A stretch of 17,698 bases of DNA from Firmicutes bacterium UBA6418 (GCA_002439735.1 DJPG01000021.1:25448-43145), one strand, 5' to 3'; shown: positions 8,912 to 15,613, counted from the stretch's first letter. The notes: generated by a model from the letters alone, not told the origin. Numbers and translations are program-made.

Positions 8912-9523
8912 ATGGATAAGCAGAAGAAAAAAAGGCAATCTGCCTGCGAGATGCTGCCGCCGGGCTATGAGCTGTATGAAGTGATCGATTTCAGCAAGGA
9001 TCCGAAGCTGCAGAAACGGATCGCCGTCTGCGGGCTTGCGATCACAGCCGCGATGATCGCGGCCGCGCTGCCGGGACACTCGCTGAAAGCGGCGGTCTCG
9101 ATGCTGCCGGTGCAGATCGTGGTCGCAGTGCTGGCGATGCTGGTCGGCATGCTGGTTTATCTGCTGCTGCATGAGGGCGTACACGGCATGTGCATAAAAT
9201 ACTTTACGGGCGTACCGGCTCAATACGGCTTTGAGCTGAAAGCCGGACTTGCCTACGCAGGCAGCCGTTTTTTCTTCACCAAGACCGCGTACATCATCAT
9301 CGCGCTGGCGCCGGTCGCAGTCTGGGGTCTTGTACTGACCTTGCTGCTACGGGACGTGCCGGAGCAATACTGGTGGTACCTATACGGGATCCAGATCCTC
9401 AATGTCAGCGGTGCGGTCGGCGACCTGTTCGTGACTTATCGCATCTGCACGATGCCGAAGGATGTGTTGGTCTTCGATGAAGGCGCGAATATGAAGTTCT
9501 TCGCGCCGACGCATTTTGACTAG
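8912..9523 (+). CDS. DUF3267 membrane protein, putative zinc metalloprotease
   Basis: A 203-residue integral membrane protein with four likely membrane segments (about 31-50, 64-86, 125-147 and 150-180) after a charged cytoplasmic N-terminus. It contains an HEGVH zinc-binding motif (HExxH, residues 87-91) at the end of the second segment. The later NVSGAVGD stretch and the closing PKD-LVFDEG-NMKFFAP region match the DUF3267 pattern as I remember it. That family is predicted to be intramembrane or membrane-associated zincins, but its substrate is unknown. The ATG is preceded by AGAGGAAAAGAG and lies 21 bases after thrC. A role linked to threonine is not implied. Confidence 0.85.
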   Translation: MDKQKKKRQSACEMLPPGYELYEVIDFSKDPKLQKRIAVCGLAITAAMIAAALPGHSLKAAVSMLPVQIVVAVLAMLVGMLVYLLLHEGVHGMCIKYFTGVPAQYGFELKAGLAYAGSRFFFTKTAYIIIALAPVAVWGLVLTLLLRDVPEQYWWYLYGIQILNVSGAVGDLFVTYRICTMPKDVLVFDEGANMKFFAPTHFD

Positions 9524-9535
9524 AGGGGATCGGAC

Positions 9536-9641
9536 TTGCGCGGCGGCGCAGCGGAAAATGCCGCGCAAAGCCTGCGGAAGAAGGCAGCACAAAACTGTGC
9601 GAAAAATACGGTTTGGCTGAAAGAAAAATGCGGCTTTGCCG
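9536..9641. other. Hairpin-rich spacer before tRNA-Ser
   Basis: Contains a perfect 9-bp inverted repeat TTGCGCGGC (9536-9544)/GCCGCGCAA (9560-9568), a GCAC/GTGC hairpin around 9590-9605 and CGGC-TTT-GCCG (9631-9641). The first lies just after the DUF3267 stop and may act in 3' end formation, but it lacks a T-run. On the minus strand the last hairpin is followed by CATTTTTCTTT and could stop antisense transcription. No gene is seen here. Confidence 0.5.
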
Positions 9642-9650
9642 AAATTTTGC

Positions 9651-9679
9651 TTGCAAACCGCGGCAAGATATGCTATAGT
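9651..9679 (+). promoter_or_regulatory. Promoter of tRNA-Ser
   Basis: TTGCAA (9651-9656), a 17-base spacer and TATAGT (9674-9679), with an extended TG at 9671-9672. The predicted start is about 9686, some 24 bases before the mature tRNA. A 7-bp hairpin GTGTCTC-GCA-GAGACAC (9687-9703) would form the very 5' end of the pre-tRNA. Confidence 0.7.
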
Positions 9680-9709
9680 AATAAAGGTGTCTCGCAGAGA
9701 CACAAACTT

Positions 9710-9797
9710 GGAGGATTGACCGAGTGGCTAAGGAGCTTGATTGGAAATCAAGTAAGGTGTAACAGCCCCGTGGGTTCGAGTCCCATGTCCTCCGCCA
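9710..9797 (+). tRNA. tRNA-Ser (anticodon GGA)
   Basis: Class II tRNA of 88 bases including encoded CCA. The acceptor GGAGGAT pairs with GTCCTCC, and the discriminator is G as expected for serine. The anticodon stem CTTGA/TCAAG encloses the loop TTGGAAA with anticodon GGA (9743-9745), reading UCC and UCU. A long variable arm is present, and the T arm is GTGGG-TTCGAGT-CCCAT. It has its own promoter and two downstream terminators. The adjacent AT-rich island suggests it may mark an insertion hotspot, but I found no duplicated tRNA 3' end downstream. Confidence 0.97.
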
Positions 9798-9801
9798 TAC
9801 G

Positions 9802-9830
9802 AAACGGAAGTGAGCGATCACTTCCGTTTT
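9802..9830 (+). terminator. Terminator 1 of tRNA-Ser
   Basis: A perfect 12-bp stem AAACGGAAGTGA (9802-9813)/TCACTTCCGTTT (9818-9829) is closed by a GCGA tetraloop of the GNRA class and runs into a TTTT tract. It begins 5 bases after the tRNA CCA end. It is a clear rho-independent terminator. Confidence 0.9.
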
Positions 9831-9841
9831 GCCGTTTTTGC

Positions 9842-9864
9842 AGCAGCTGAAGAAGCTGCTTTTT
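9842..9864 (+). terminator. Terminator 2 of tRNA-Ser
   Basis: AGCAGCT (9842-9848)/AGCTGCT (9854-9860) with loop GAAGA is followed by a short T-run (9860-9864). It lies 12 bases beyond the first terminator as a back-up. Confidence 0.75.
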
Positions 9865-9982
9865 GCTTTCAATACGAGAAAATGATCGCTAATTTTTTTG
9901 GACAGAAAATAGCATAAACTGCAGCAAAGGCTTGAGAAGGCAAAAACGCCTGCTTTTTTTCATTCGAGCCAAAGGACGCATG

Positions 9983-10010
9983 TTGACTTCAAACCGCAAT
10001 TTGATATAAT
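9983..10010 (+). promoter_or_regulatory. Promoter of the small acidic protein / VapD-like pair
   Basis: TTGACT (9983-9988), a 16-base spacer and TATAAT (10005-10010). The start codon at 10036 follows after 25 bases, so the leader is very short. Upstream at about 9921-9960 a weak GC hairpin is followed by seven T residues. This may be a terminator of a lost upstream gene. Confidence 0.75.
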
Positions 10011-10035
10011 GAAGGAGTGAAAGGCAGGTAGGAAT

Positions 10036-10371
10036 ATGCTGAAAGTGGAAATCAAACTGAATGATCAAAAAATTGCAGAAGATGCAAAATACAGCACACA
10101 GAGTATTTATCAGACGCTTGATAAAACCTTTGCGAAATACACATTCCGAAAGGAAGAACTTGCAGATGGAACGATTTGCTATTACGGTAATGGAAACCGC
10201 AGGGATTACGGAACTTTTGGCAGGATCATTACTGCGCTCAAGGATAAAGACTGGTTTATGCCATATCTTACAAAATGGCTCTGGTATAACAGCGATGACG
10301 GTGAGAATGAAAATGATTATGCAGTAGAAGATGTGTTGTATCATTATGCCAGAAGGGAGAGCATCGCCTAA
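10036..10371 (+). CDS. Small acidic protein, probable partner of VapD-like gene
   Basis: A 111-residue protein I cannot assign to a named family. It has its own strong promoter and an AGGTAGGA ribosome binding site. Its TAA stop overlaps the ATG of the next gene (TAATG at 10369-10373), the usual sign of translational coupling. The C-terminal third is acidic (NSDDGENENDY). By eye its layout parallels the downstream VapD-like protein: a first beta strand (KVEIKLN), a helix with Tyr-x-Thr-Leu spacing, a Gly-Tyr-Tyr strand pair, then a helix ending in DWF where VapD has PWL. This suggests the same ferredoxin-like fold, without the catalytic-type FDL. Position and acidity suit an antitoxin or immunity role, but this is inference. 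A longer hydrophobic antisense frame (9889-10377) is rejected. Confidence 0.75.
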   Translation: MLKVEIKLNDQKIAEDAKYSTQSIYQTLDKTFAKYTFRKEELADGTICYYGNGNRRDYGTFGRIITALKDKDWFMPYLTKWLWYNSDDGENENDYAVEDVLYHYARRESIA

Positions 10372-10706
10372 TGGCAAGAGGGGAAAGCAAAAAATTCAAA
10401 GCACTGTATTTTGATTTGAAAATCAAAGAGTGACAGATTCATTATTCAGCGACAGATCCAACTGGAGCGTATCGAACGATTAAGAGCCTTTTAACGAAAA
10501 GAAACTTCTCCCATGAGCAGTATTCCGGTTACCATTCCAATTTTAAGACAACCGATCTTGAAATTTTCGACCTGATCGACGAAATGAATCGGTCGCTTCC
10601 ATGGCTTTCCAAGTGCGTCAACCATTTTGCAGTCACAAATGTCGGTGCAAACCATGACCTCATGGAACTTTTCATAGAAGAAATAGAAGAAACGGAAACG
10701 ATATAG
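10371..10706 (+). pseudogene. VapD-family toxin-like gene with premature TGA
   Basis: Read straight through, this is a 111-codon frame from the ATG at 10371 to the TAG at 10704-10706. A single interruption, TGA at codon 21 (10431-10433), breaks it, so no standard ORF search shows it. The translation contains LYFDLKIKE before the stop, then GAYRTI, SHEQYSGYHS and a closing PWLSKCV...TNVGANHDL. This matches VapD proteins, small Cas2-like ribonucleases of toxin-antitoxin or virulence loci; their active-site Asp is in the first strand (FDL). In VapD proteins I recall, the interrupted position is Leu, and TTA to TGA is one change. The rest of the frame is undamaged, suggesting recent inactivation. 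It overlaps the upstream small gene. Translation restart, suppression or sequencing error are alternatives. Confidence 0.8.
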
Positions 10707-10736
10707 GGAAAATTTTATACGAAAAAATAAAATTGT

Positions 10737-10751
10737 CCTGAATTATTCATG
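10737..10751. repeat. Left terminal inverted repeat of the IS
   Basis: CCTGAATTATTCATG, the exact reverse complement of 12116-12130. Confidence 0.85.
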
Positions 10752-10823
10752 CGAATCCATTGAACCCTCATAGTTGCAACGATTGAAAATTATCTGACTT
10801 TCACCCAACAAGTGAATAGAAAA

Positions 10824-10881
10824 AGACCTCCCATTTTGGTATAATTAAATCATCCACAACAAACCAAAATGAAAGAGGTCT
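10824..10881 (+). promoter_or_regulatory. IS leader hairpin hiding the transposase ribosome binding site
   Basis: CATTTTGGT (10832-10840) pairs with ACCAAAATG (10863-10871), and AGACCTC (10824-10830) pairs with GAGGTCT (10875-10881). The right arm contains the AGAGG ribosome binding site. A TATAAT box (10840-10845) sits at the edge of the loop. Transcripts from that promoter would lack the left arm, while read-through from outside would carry both arms and hide the site. This parallels the protection against impinging transcription known from IS10 and IS50. Confidence 0.65.
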
Positions 10882-10884
10882 CTT

Positions 10885-11955
10885 ATGGAAAGTTTACACG
10901 ATTTTGCTCTGCAAAGCAATAAAAAATTTAAATTAAATTTCGATGGAGGTGATTTGTCCTCCGATGCCGGGCTCCTTCTCATCAAGGAATTCGCTTCAAA
11001 GATTGGCTTCGAAAATCTTGTCAAAGCAAGCTTCAAAACCAACGATACTGCCTTGTTCCGTCTGCATACCGATCCTGAAAATCTGCTGCAGATGCTTTAC
11101 CAGACGATCGCCGCCTATCACCGAGATGACTGTGCCGATGAACTCACACAGGATCCCATCATGACGGCAGTACTTGGAAAAGATTCTTTGGTATCTCAAC
11201 CAACCTTGTCCCGTTTCTTCAGCCGGATGGATGAAGATACTCTGCTGCAGATGCAGCAGATTCTGCGAAGGATGCGCAGAACGATTTACGCGTTGGATAC
11301 ACCAGAGCATATCCTTCTGGATCTGGATTCCACGTTACTGGATACCTATGGCAGCCAAGAGGGAGAAGCTTTCAATTATCACTATCAGGCACATGGGTAT
11401 CATCCGCTGCTGTGTTTTGATGGTCTCACCGGCGATCTGCTCAAGGCACAGCTATGAGATGGCAGTCAGTATTGCAGCAACGGTGCCGGTCCGTTTATGG
11501 AAGATATCCTGTGTGAGCTTCAGGAGGACTTCCCGGATATGCGCCTGTATCTGCGTGGTGACAGTGGTTTCGCATCACCGGAACTCTATGATGTTTTGGA
11601 AAACAGAGGCTGTAAATATGCGATCCGTCTCAAAGAGAATCCCAGACTCAGAGAACTCGCCGCAGAGAAGGACAAGGCACTCTTCGAAGCAGCCTTACAT
11701 AGCGGTGATTCCATCCAATACGCAGTTACCTATGGCGAGTTCCGGTATCAGGCCGGCAGCTGGGAGCATCCACGCAGGGTTGTCTACAAGATTGAAAAAC
11801 CGTATGGACAAATGATCCATCGATTCACCTTCGTTGTAACAACGATGGAGGATTTGGATGCCAGTCAGGTCCTTCGATTCTATTGCAGTCGCGGCAGAAT
11901 GGAGAACTTCATTAAGGAATGCAAGAGCGGAAAATTATCTGTGTATATTTTTTGA
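10885..11955 (+). pseudogene. IS1380-family transposase, nonsense and truncated
   Basis: A DDE transposase that would cut and join the element ends. The first 190 codons run from the ATG (AGAGG 6 bases upstream) to a TGA at 11455-11457. The same frame then continues without shift to 11955, giving 356 residues if read through. Family motifs are visible on both sides: LLDLDST (about 144-150), TYGSQEG with NYHY, LRGDSGF (Asp226) and SRGRMENFIKE (Glu340). The TGA replaces the Arg of the family's LR-x-G motif, which a single CGA or AGA to TGA change would produce. After CKSG (about 348) similarity ends in KLSVYIF and a stop, so the last 80-100 residues are missing. The element is presumably immobile alone but could be moved in trans. 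Confidence 0.85.
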
Positions 11956-12115
11956 ACCTTGATAACTTCACAATAGAGACCGAACGAGTCAACGGGATTT
12001 TTATACCCTTTTTTAAGGCAGAGTGGCTCTGTACGGTCAGGAAATTGCTGAAGTTATGAAAGCAGTGCCGGTATTGTTTATATATGCGGTGTAAATTCAT
12101 CACAATTTTGCATCC

Positions 12116-12130
12116 ATGAATAATTCAGGT
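12116..12130. repeat. Right terminal inverted repeat of the IS
   Basis: CATGAATAATTCAGG, pairing perfectly with 10737-10751. The 10-mer AATTATTCAT of the repeat occurs once more just outside, at 12150-12159, perhaps from an older insertion. Confidence 0.85.
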
Positions 12131-12320
12131 TAAAGCAGGAATTCATTCAATTATTCATTTGGATAAACAAGTGAAAGTGTAATACGATCTTTTAGATGAA
12201 TGTGTACCAGTCAAGAAAAGTAGACGTCTTCAGACGCACCGCGGATACAGGCCCCTTATAGGGTCAAAACAAACCACACCGGCTCAGCCGGTGGTCATGA
12301 TTCCACTAAAGCCACAAGAA
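12131..12320. other. Non-coding stretch with tandem small hairpins
   Basis: No gene seen. Small hairpins lie in series: CGTCT-TC-AGACG (12225-12236), CCCT-TAT-AGGG (12253-12263) and CACCGGC-TCA-GCCGGTG (12277-12293). On the minus strand the last is followed by TGGTTTGTTTT and could serve as a second terminator for the methyltransferase gene. The series resembles structured ends of IS200/IS605-type elements, but no transposase or TnpB remains, so the identity is open. Confidence 0.45.
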
Positions 12321-12346
12321 AGCAGCTGACTATTCCGTCAGCTGCT
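12317..12346 (-). terminator. Terminator of the methyltransferase gene, overlapping its stop
   Basis: On the minus strand AGCAGCTGAC (12346-12337) pairs with GTCAGCTGCT (12330-12321), a perfect 10-bp stem, followed by TTCTTGTGGCTTT. The loop and stem include the final codons and the TAG stop (12330-12332). Confidence 0.8.
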
Positions 12347-13655
12347 CGATGGTCGGGTGTACGTGATAGAAGTCTCGCAGCGCTTCATATTGGCGCTGTG
12401 CGGCTTCTTTTTTCGCTTTTGCGGCGGAGCCGACGGCGTTGGATTTTACGGCTTTGATCAGGATGTTGCGAGCGGTGTGTTCCAGGCCGGTGAATTCGAT
12501 CATCGCCACGTTGTAGCCGCAGGCTTCCAGTTTGAGGCCGCGCAGTCCATCCGTCAGGTATTCGGTCAGACGATCCTTGAGGATGCCGTGCTTGAGCATC
12601 GGCTGGTGGAGTTCGTTTTTGATCTGCTTGAACAGCTCGTGCTGGCAGCAAGGCACGCTGAGGATGACCTTGGTGTTCCATTTGACGGCGTTGATTAGCG
12701 CGTAATCGGTCGCGGTATCACAGGCATGCAGCGTTACCACCATGTCCGCGTGGTCATTGGTGTAGTCCGCGATGTCGCCCTTGAGAAACTTAAGCTCCCG
12801 GTAACCGAGATCCGCGGCGACCTGATTGCAGAAGTCGATGACATCCTCTTTGAGATCCAGACCGATGATCTCCACATCGCGGTTCTTGAGCACTTTGAAA
12901 TAATAGTAGATCGCAAAGGTCAGATAGGCCTTGCCGCAGCCGAAGTCGATGATACGCAGGGTGCGATCCGTCGGCAGAGCCGGAAAAACATCCTCGACGA
13001 TTTCGAGGTAACGGTTGATCTGACGGAACTTTGCGTAGGCTTTCGGAAAAACCTTTCCTTCCGGACTCATGACGCCGAGGCGGATCAGAAAATCGCAAGG
13101 GACGCCGTCCGGGATCCGGTAGTGTTTCTGCCGGTTGTGGGAAAGTGGGGGCGCGCCGGGCACGGAGGAAGGGAGCGGAGAAACGGCAGCCGTAAGAGAA
13201 TTCGGCTGGCTGCCGGTCTGTATGCATGCCGAAGCAAGGGTACGCGGGGTCTGCAGCGCGGAATCGGAGCCGTCCGGCGAGGCGCCAGGCTGTTTGGCTG
13301 TATCCGCCGCAGGTCTGCGGCGGATGGCGGGACGTTCCGGCTTAGCGGCCAGCACCTGGATCTGCTCGGTTTCTGTGAAGATGTTGATCTGCTTGAATGC
13401 GTCGGTGCAGAGCTGCAGACAGAAATCTGCCGCTTCTGCAAGCGGCAGGTTTTGATGGGTCACTTTTTTGGTGTAGGCGTATTCTGCCTGACAGCAAAGC
13501 TTGCCGCCGACTTGGATCGGTCGCAGGGTGACTTTCTGAAACGCAAGCGATTTTTTACGCTTGTCGGAAAAGATCATTTTCTGAAATGCGCCGTTTGGGC
13601 AGAGCTCCCGGAATAACTGATTTAATGCGTTACATGCGTTGTTTTTATCTATCAA
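12330..13655 (-). CDS. SAM-dependent methyltransferase (Methyltransf_32-like)
   Basis: A 441-residue class I methyltransferase of the group related to eukaryotic METTL25/RRNAD1; substrate unknown, RNA or protein possible. The Rossmann core begins with IIDFGCGKAYL (235-245), the SAM-binding loop. Then come an acidic strand-2 residue (GLDL, Asp267), VTLHACD (307-313) and the family's SVPCCQHE (333-340). The N-terminal about 100 residues form a separate domain (Cys-rich SDKR...CCQAEYAY). It is joined by a low-complexity Pro/Ala/Ser-rich linker (about 104-178). The start is a TTG at 13653-13655 with AAAGG about 11 bases upstream; the first internal Met is at residue 27. Its terminator overlaps the stop. 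The CAP-protein gene ends 27 bases upstream on the same strand, so they may share a transcript. Confidence 0.85.
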   Translation of the reverse strand: MIDKNNACNALNQLFRELCPNGAFQKMIFSDKRKKSLAFQKVTLRPIQVGGKLCCQAEYAYTKKVTHQNLPLAEAADFCLQLCTDAFKQINIFTETEQIQVLAAKPERPAIRRRPAADTAKQPGASPDGSDSALQTPRTLASACIQTGSQPNSLTAAVSPLPSSVPGAPPLSHNRQKHYRIPDGVPCDFLIRLGVMSPEGKVFPKAYAKFRQINRYLEIVEDVFPALPTDRTLRIIDFGCGKAYLTFAIYYYFKVLKNRDVEIIGLDLKEDVIDFCNQVAADLGYRELKFLKGDIADYTNDHADMVVTLHACDTATDYALINAVKWNTKVILSVPCCQHELFKQIKNELHQPMLKHGILKDRLTEYLTDGLRGLKLEACGYNVAMIEFTGLEHTARNILIKAVKSNAVGSAAKAKKEAAQRQYEALRDFYHVHPTIEQLTE

Positions 13656-13682
13656 AATTTCGATTGCCTTTCTGGATGCGGT

Positions 13683-15335
13683 TCAACGGGTACGAATTGT
13701 TTTTCTCACGGAGTAGGTTCCGTTGACCACATTTTTATAATAGGTGCGGTAAGCACGCACACGGTATTCATAGGTCGTTCCCGGTTTTGCCTTGACGTCA
13801 CGATAGGAAAGCGTGTTTGTCGTCCTGACCAGCGTCCATTTTGACCATTTGGAACCGGTCTTGGTGCGGCGGTAAACCTTGTATCCGGAGGCTTTGGAGA
13901 CCGCTTTCCATTTTAGCTTGTTCATGCCGTGTCCGGCGGAACGCAGGGAGGTGAATGTCGGTCTGCGTAGACTCGTGGTGAGGGAAACCGCCGCGGACGG
14001 GAAGCTTTCATAGTCCGTGCCGCCGACCGTGCGCAGGGATGTCAGCCGGTAATAGTATTTGATGCCGCGGCCGGCAGAAGCGTCTTCAAAGAACGGCTCA
14101 TCCAGTTCCGAAGCGATCAGCTGCCATTTTCCGCCTGCGCATTTGCGGTAAAGATTACAGCGTTCCGCGTTTTCCGGCATCATCCAAGTCAGAACCGGAT
14201 CGCCGAATTCATTGCGTTCCGGAGTGTTCGCGATCGGCGCGCTTGTGGAGTAAAAATGCTCTGCGTCAAAGAAGCTGACCTCGTAACTGATCGGCTCGTC
14301 CAGACCGGCGATATAAACAAAGAAACGGTCGCCGTTTTTGTATTCGTCGATGCCGGCAGGGCGGAAGATGATGCAGCCCTTCTGACCGTAGGCAGAATTG
14401 TTGACATAAAAATCTCCGTCAGCCGAGAAAGAGCTGAATGTCCACGATTTTCCATCCGAAAAACGAACCATGGATACGACCACGCCGGTGGGATCCAGTT
14501 CCTTCCCAAGGGAAATGCTCCATGCGGAGGAAGCGCGGAAATAGCTGGTCGGCATATTGCGGGCCGGCCAACAGACGCCGGTATAGTCACAGTCTCTGTT
14601 TTCTTTGTCATAGACATACATGGCCTGGTAGGTGCCTTTGCTGCCGGTGACAGAACCGAAACCGGTCATGCTCATGGACGGATTGAGAATCCAGCGGCGA
14701 TGACCGAGCAAGCTGATGTTGTTTGCGTCACTGTCATCCATCCAGCCGCTGAGAATGGACCATTTAAGACTGTTTTCCTGCCATTCAGTCCAGGAAATAT
14801 TGGATCGTTGCGAGCCCTCACGACCCTGCTGCGCCAGTGTCGGTTCCATGCCGGACGGCTGGGACGGCGTATGCGTCAGTTTGCCGTTGACATAGTTGAC
14901 GAGTGCGGAAGCCTGTGCCAGCTTGGTGTATTCCTCCGAAATGTAAAGGTTGTCGGAAATGCCGGCGATATAGCGAATCGTTTTGATCGTGTTCAGCGCG
15001 GCGGCTTCTTCCTCTTCGGCAAGTCTGCCCGCGGCATAAGGCGCTTCGGTGTTCGGAGCTGTTTCGTATGCGGTTTCGTGAACCTTACTGGTCGATTTGC
15101 CGTCTTCATCGAAGTAGATATCACCGGTCGGATGCTCCTGCATATACTTGACGATTTCCTCCCGACTTGGTGTATGGACGGTGATCGCGGTTGACTGCGT
15201 GCCGCTTGAAGTGCCAGATGCGGCAGCGGCAGGCAGCGGCAGTGCGGTAAAGGCGAGAACTGCGGACAGAGTCAGCAACGGCAGGCTACGCAGAAAACGT
15301 GACATCCGCGGATAGATTTTCTTTCGGTTCTTCAT
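13683..15335 (-). CDS. Secreted CAP-domain protein with two fibronectin type III modules
   Basis: A 550-residue exported protein. A basic N-terminus and hydrophobic stretch (about 14-39) ending in PAAAAS form a Sec signal peptide. The CAP/SCP domain (about 118-243) shows LTHTPSQPSGM (153-163) and GHRRWILNP (211-219), typical of the bacterial CAP branch. A beta-rich stretch of unknown role (about 244-365) follows. Two FN3-like modules close the protein (about 370-455 and 458-548; SGYKVYRR and TYEYRVRAY are characteristic). There is no LPXTG or wall-binding repeat, so it is probably released or loosely held. The start has AGGGGGAGC upstream. It ends in TGA, showing that TGA is a normal stop in this organism. 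Bacterial CAP proteins have unsettled functions. Confidence 0.9.
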   Translation of the reverse strand: MKNRKKIYPRMSRFLRSLPLLTLSAVLAFTALPLPAAAASGTSSGTQSTAITVHTPSREEIVKYMQEHPTGDIYFDEDGKSTSKVHETAYETAPNTEAPYAAGRLAEEEEAAALNTIKTIRYIAGISDNLYISEEYTKLAQASALVNYVNGKLTHTPSQPSGMEPTLAQQGREGSQRSNISWTEWQENSLKWSILSGWMDDSDANNISLLGHRRWILNPSMSMTGFGSVTGSKGTYQAMYVYDKENRDCDYTGVCWPARNMPTSYFRASSAWSISLGKELDPTGVVVSMVRFSDGKSWTFSSFSADGDFYVNNSAYGQKGCIIFRPAGIDEYKNGDRFFVYIAGLDEPISYEVSFFDAEHFYSTSAPIANTPERNEFGDPVLTWMMPENAERCNLYRKCAGGKWQLIASELDEPFFEDASAGRGIKYYYRLTSLRTVGGTDYESFPSAAVSLTTSLRRPTFTSLRSAGHGMNKLKWKAVSKASGYKVYRRTKTGSKWSKWTLVRTTNTLSYRDVKAKPGTTYEYRVRAYRTYYKNVVNGTYSVRKTIRTR

Positions 15336-15374
15336 ATTCGCTCCCCCTAATATTTCCCCTTTTATACTGATTCT

Positions 15375-15403
15375 ATTATACTCTATTTACTCATTTTCGT
15401 AAA
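15375..15403 (-). promoter_or_regulatory. Promoter of the CAP-protein gene
   Basis: On the minus strand TTTACG (15403-15398), a 17-base spacer and TATAAT (15380-15375), about 40 bases before the start codon. Confidence 0.65.
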
Positions 15404-15437
15404 TACGCAATTAGGAGAAATGAAAGCAATAAAAACC

Positions 15438-15466
15438 TTGTGCAAATCAGGCATTTATGGTAAAAT
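15438..15466 (+). promoter_or_regulatory. Promoter of the amino-acid permease gene
   Basis: TTGTGC (15438-15443), a 17-base spacer and TAAAAT (15461-15466) with an extended TG. It is divergent from the CAP-gene promoter and leaves a leader of about 140 bases, AT-rich with no recognised riboswitch. The 76-residue frame here (15420-15650) is not convincing. Confidence 0.55.
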
Positions 15467-15613
15467 ATTAACATGTTTATTGAAAAATGTGAGAATGCCG
15501 AAGAGAATTCTGAAATCATTATGTTTTATAACAATTTTCAGAAAAATTTACTTGATTATGAAAACTTCACAAAGGATCATGACACAGAATATTGAGATTT
15601 TAAGGAGAAAAAA

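Larger units (their letters stand above)
10737..12130 (+). mobile_element. IS1380-family insertion sequence, degenerate
   Basis: A 1394-base element bounded by perfect 15-bp terminal inverted repeats: CCTGAATTATTCATG at 10737-10751 and its complement at 12116-12130. Between them lies one transposase frame of the IS1380 family, damaged by a nonsense codon and a missing C-terminus. Intact relatives are somewhat longer, about 1.6-1.7 kb. No matching target-site duplication is visible: left flank ...ATTGT, right flank TTAAA.... The host flanks may therefore have been rearranged. It inserts 30 bases after the VapD-like frame. Confidence 0.85.

Noticed and set aside
7511..9223. 570-residue minus-strand frame across thrC and DUF3267
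   Set aside because: Coding shadow: both + strand genes are clear families with binding sites. The antisense frame is rich in Arg/His/Gln and has no recognisable domain. It arises because codons giving antisense stops are rare in these genes.
9405..9872. 155-residue minus-strand frame across tRNA-Ser
   Set aside because: Its central peptide is the antisense translation of the tRNA; this kind of frame is a known annotation artefact.
9889..10377. 162-residue hydrophobic minus-strand frame opposite the small acidic protein gene
   Set aside because: The + strand frame has a promoter, a binding site and TAATG coupling to the VapD-like gene; the antisense one has no comparable signals.
10431..11457. 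TGA read as an amino acid (recoding or selenocysteine), because two nearby genes each have one in-frame TGA
   Set aside because: TGA is the natural stop of the CAP-protein gene, long conserved genes here contain no in-frame TGA, and I see no evident selenocysteine stem-loop after either codon. Separate nonsense mutations in accessory genes are simpler.
10737..12130. Target-site duplication flanking the IS
   Set aside because: The bases outside the two inverted repeats (ATTGT and TTAAA) do not match.
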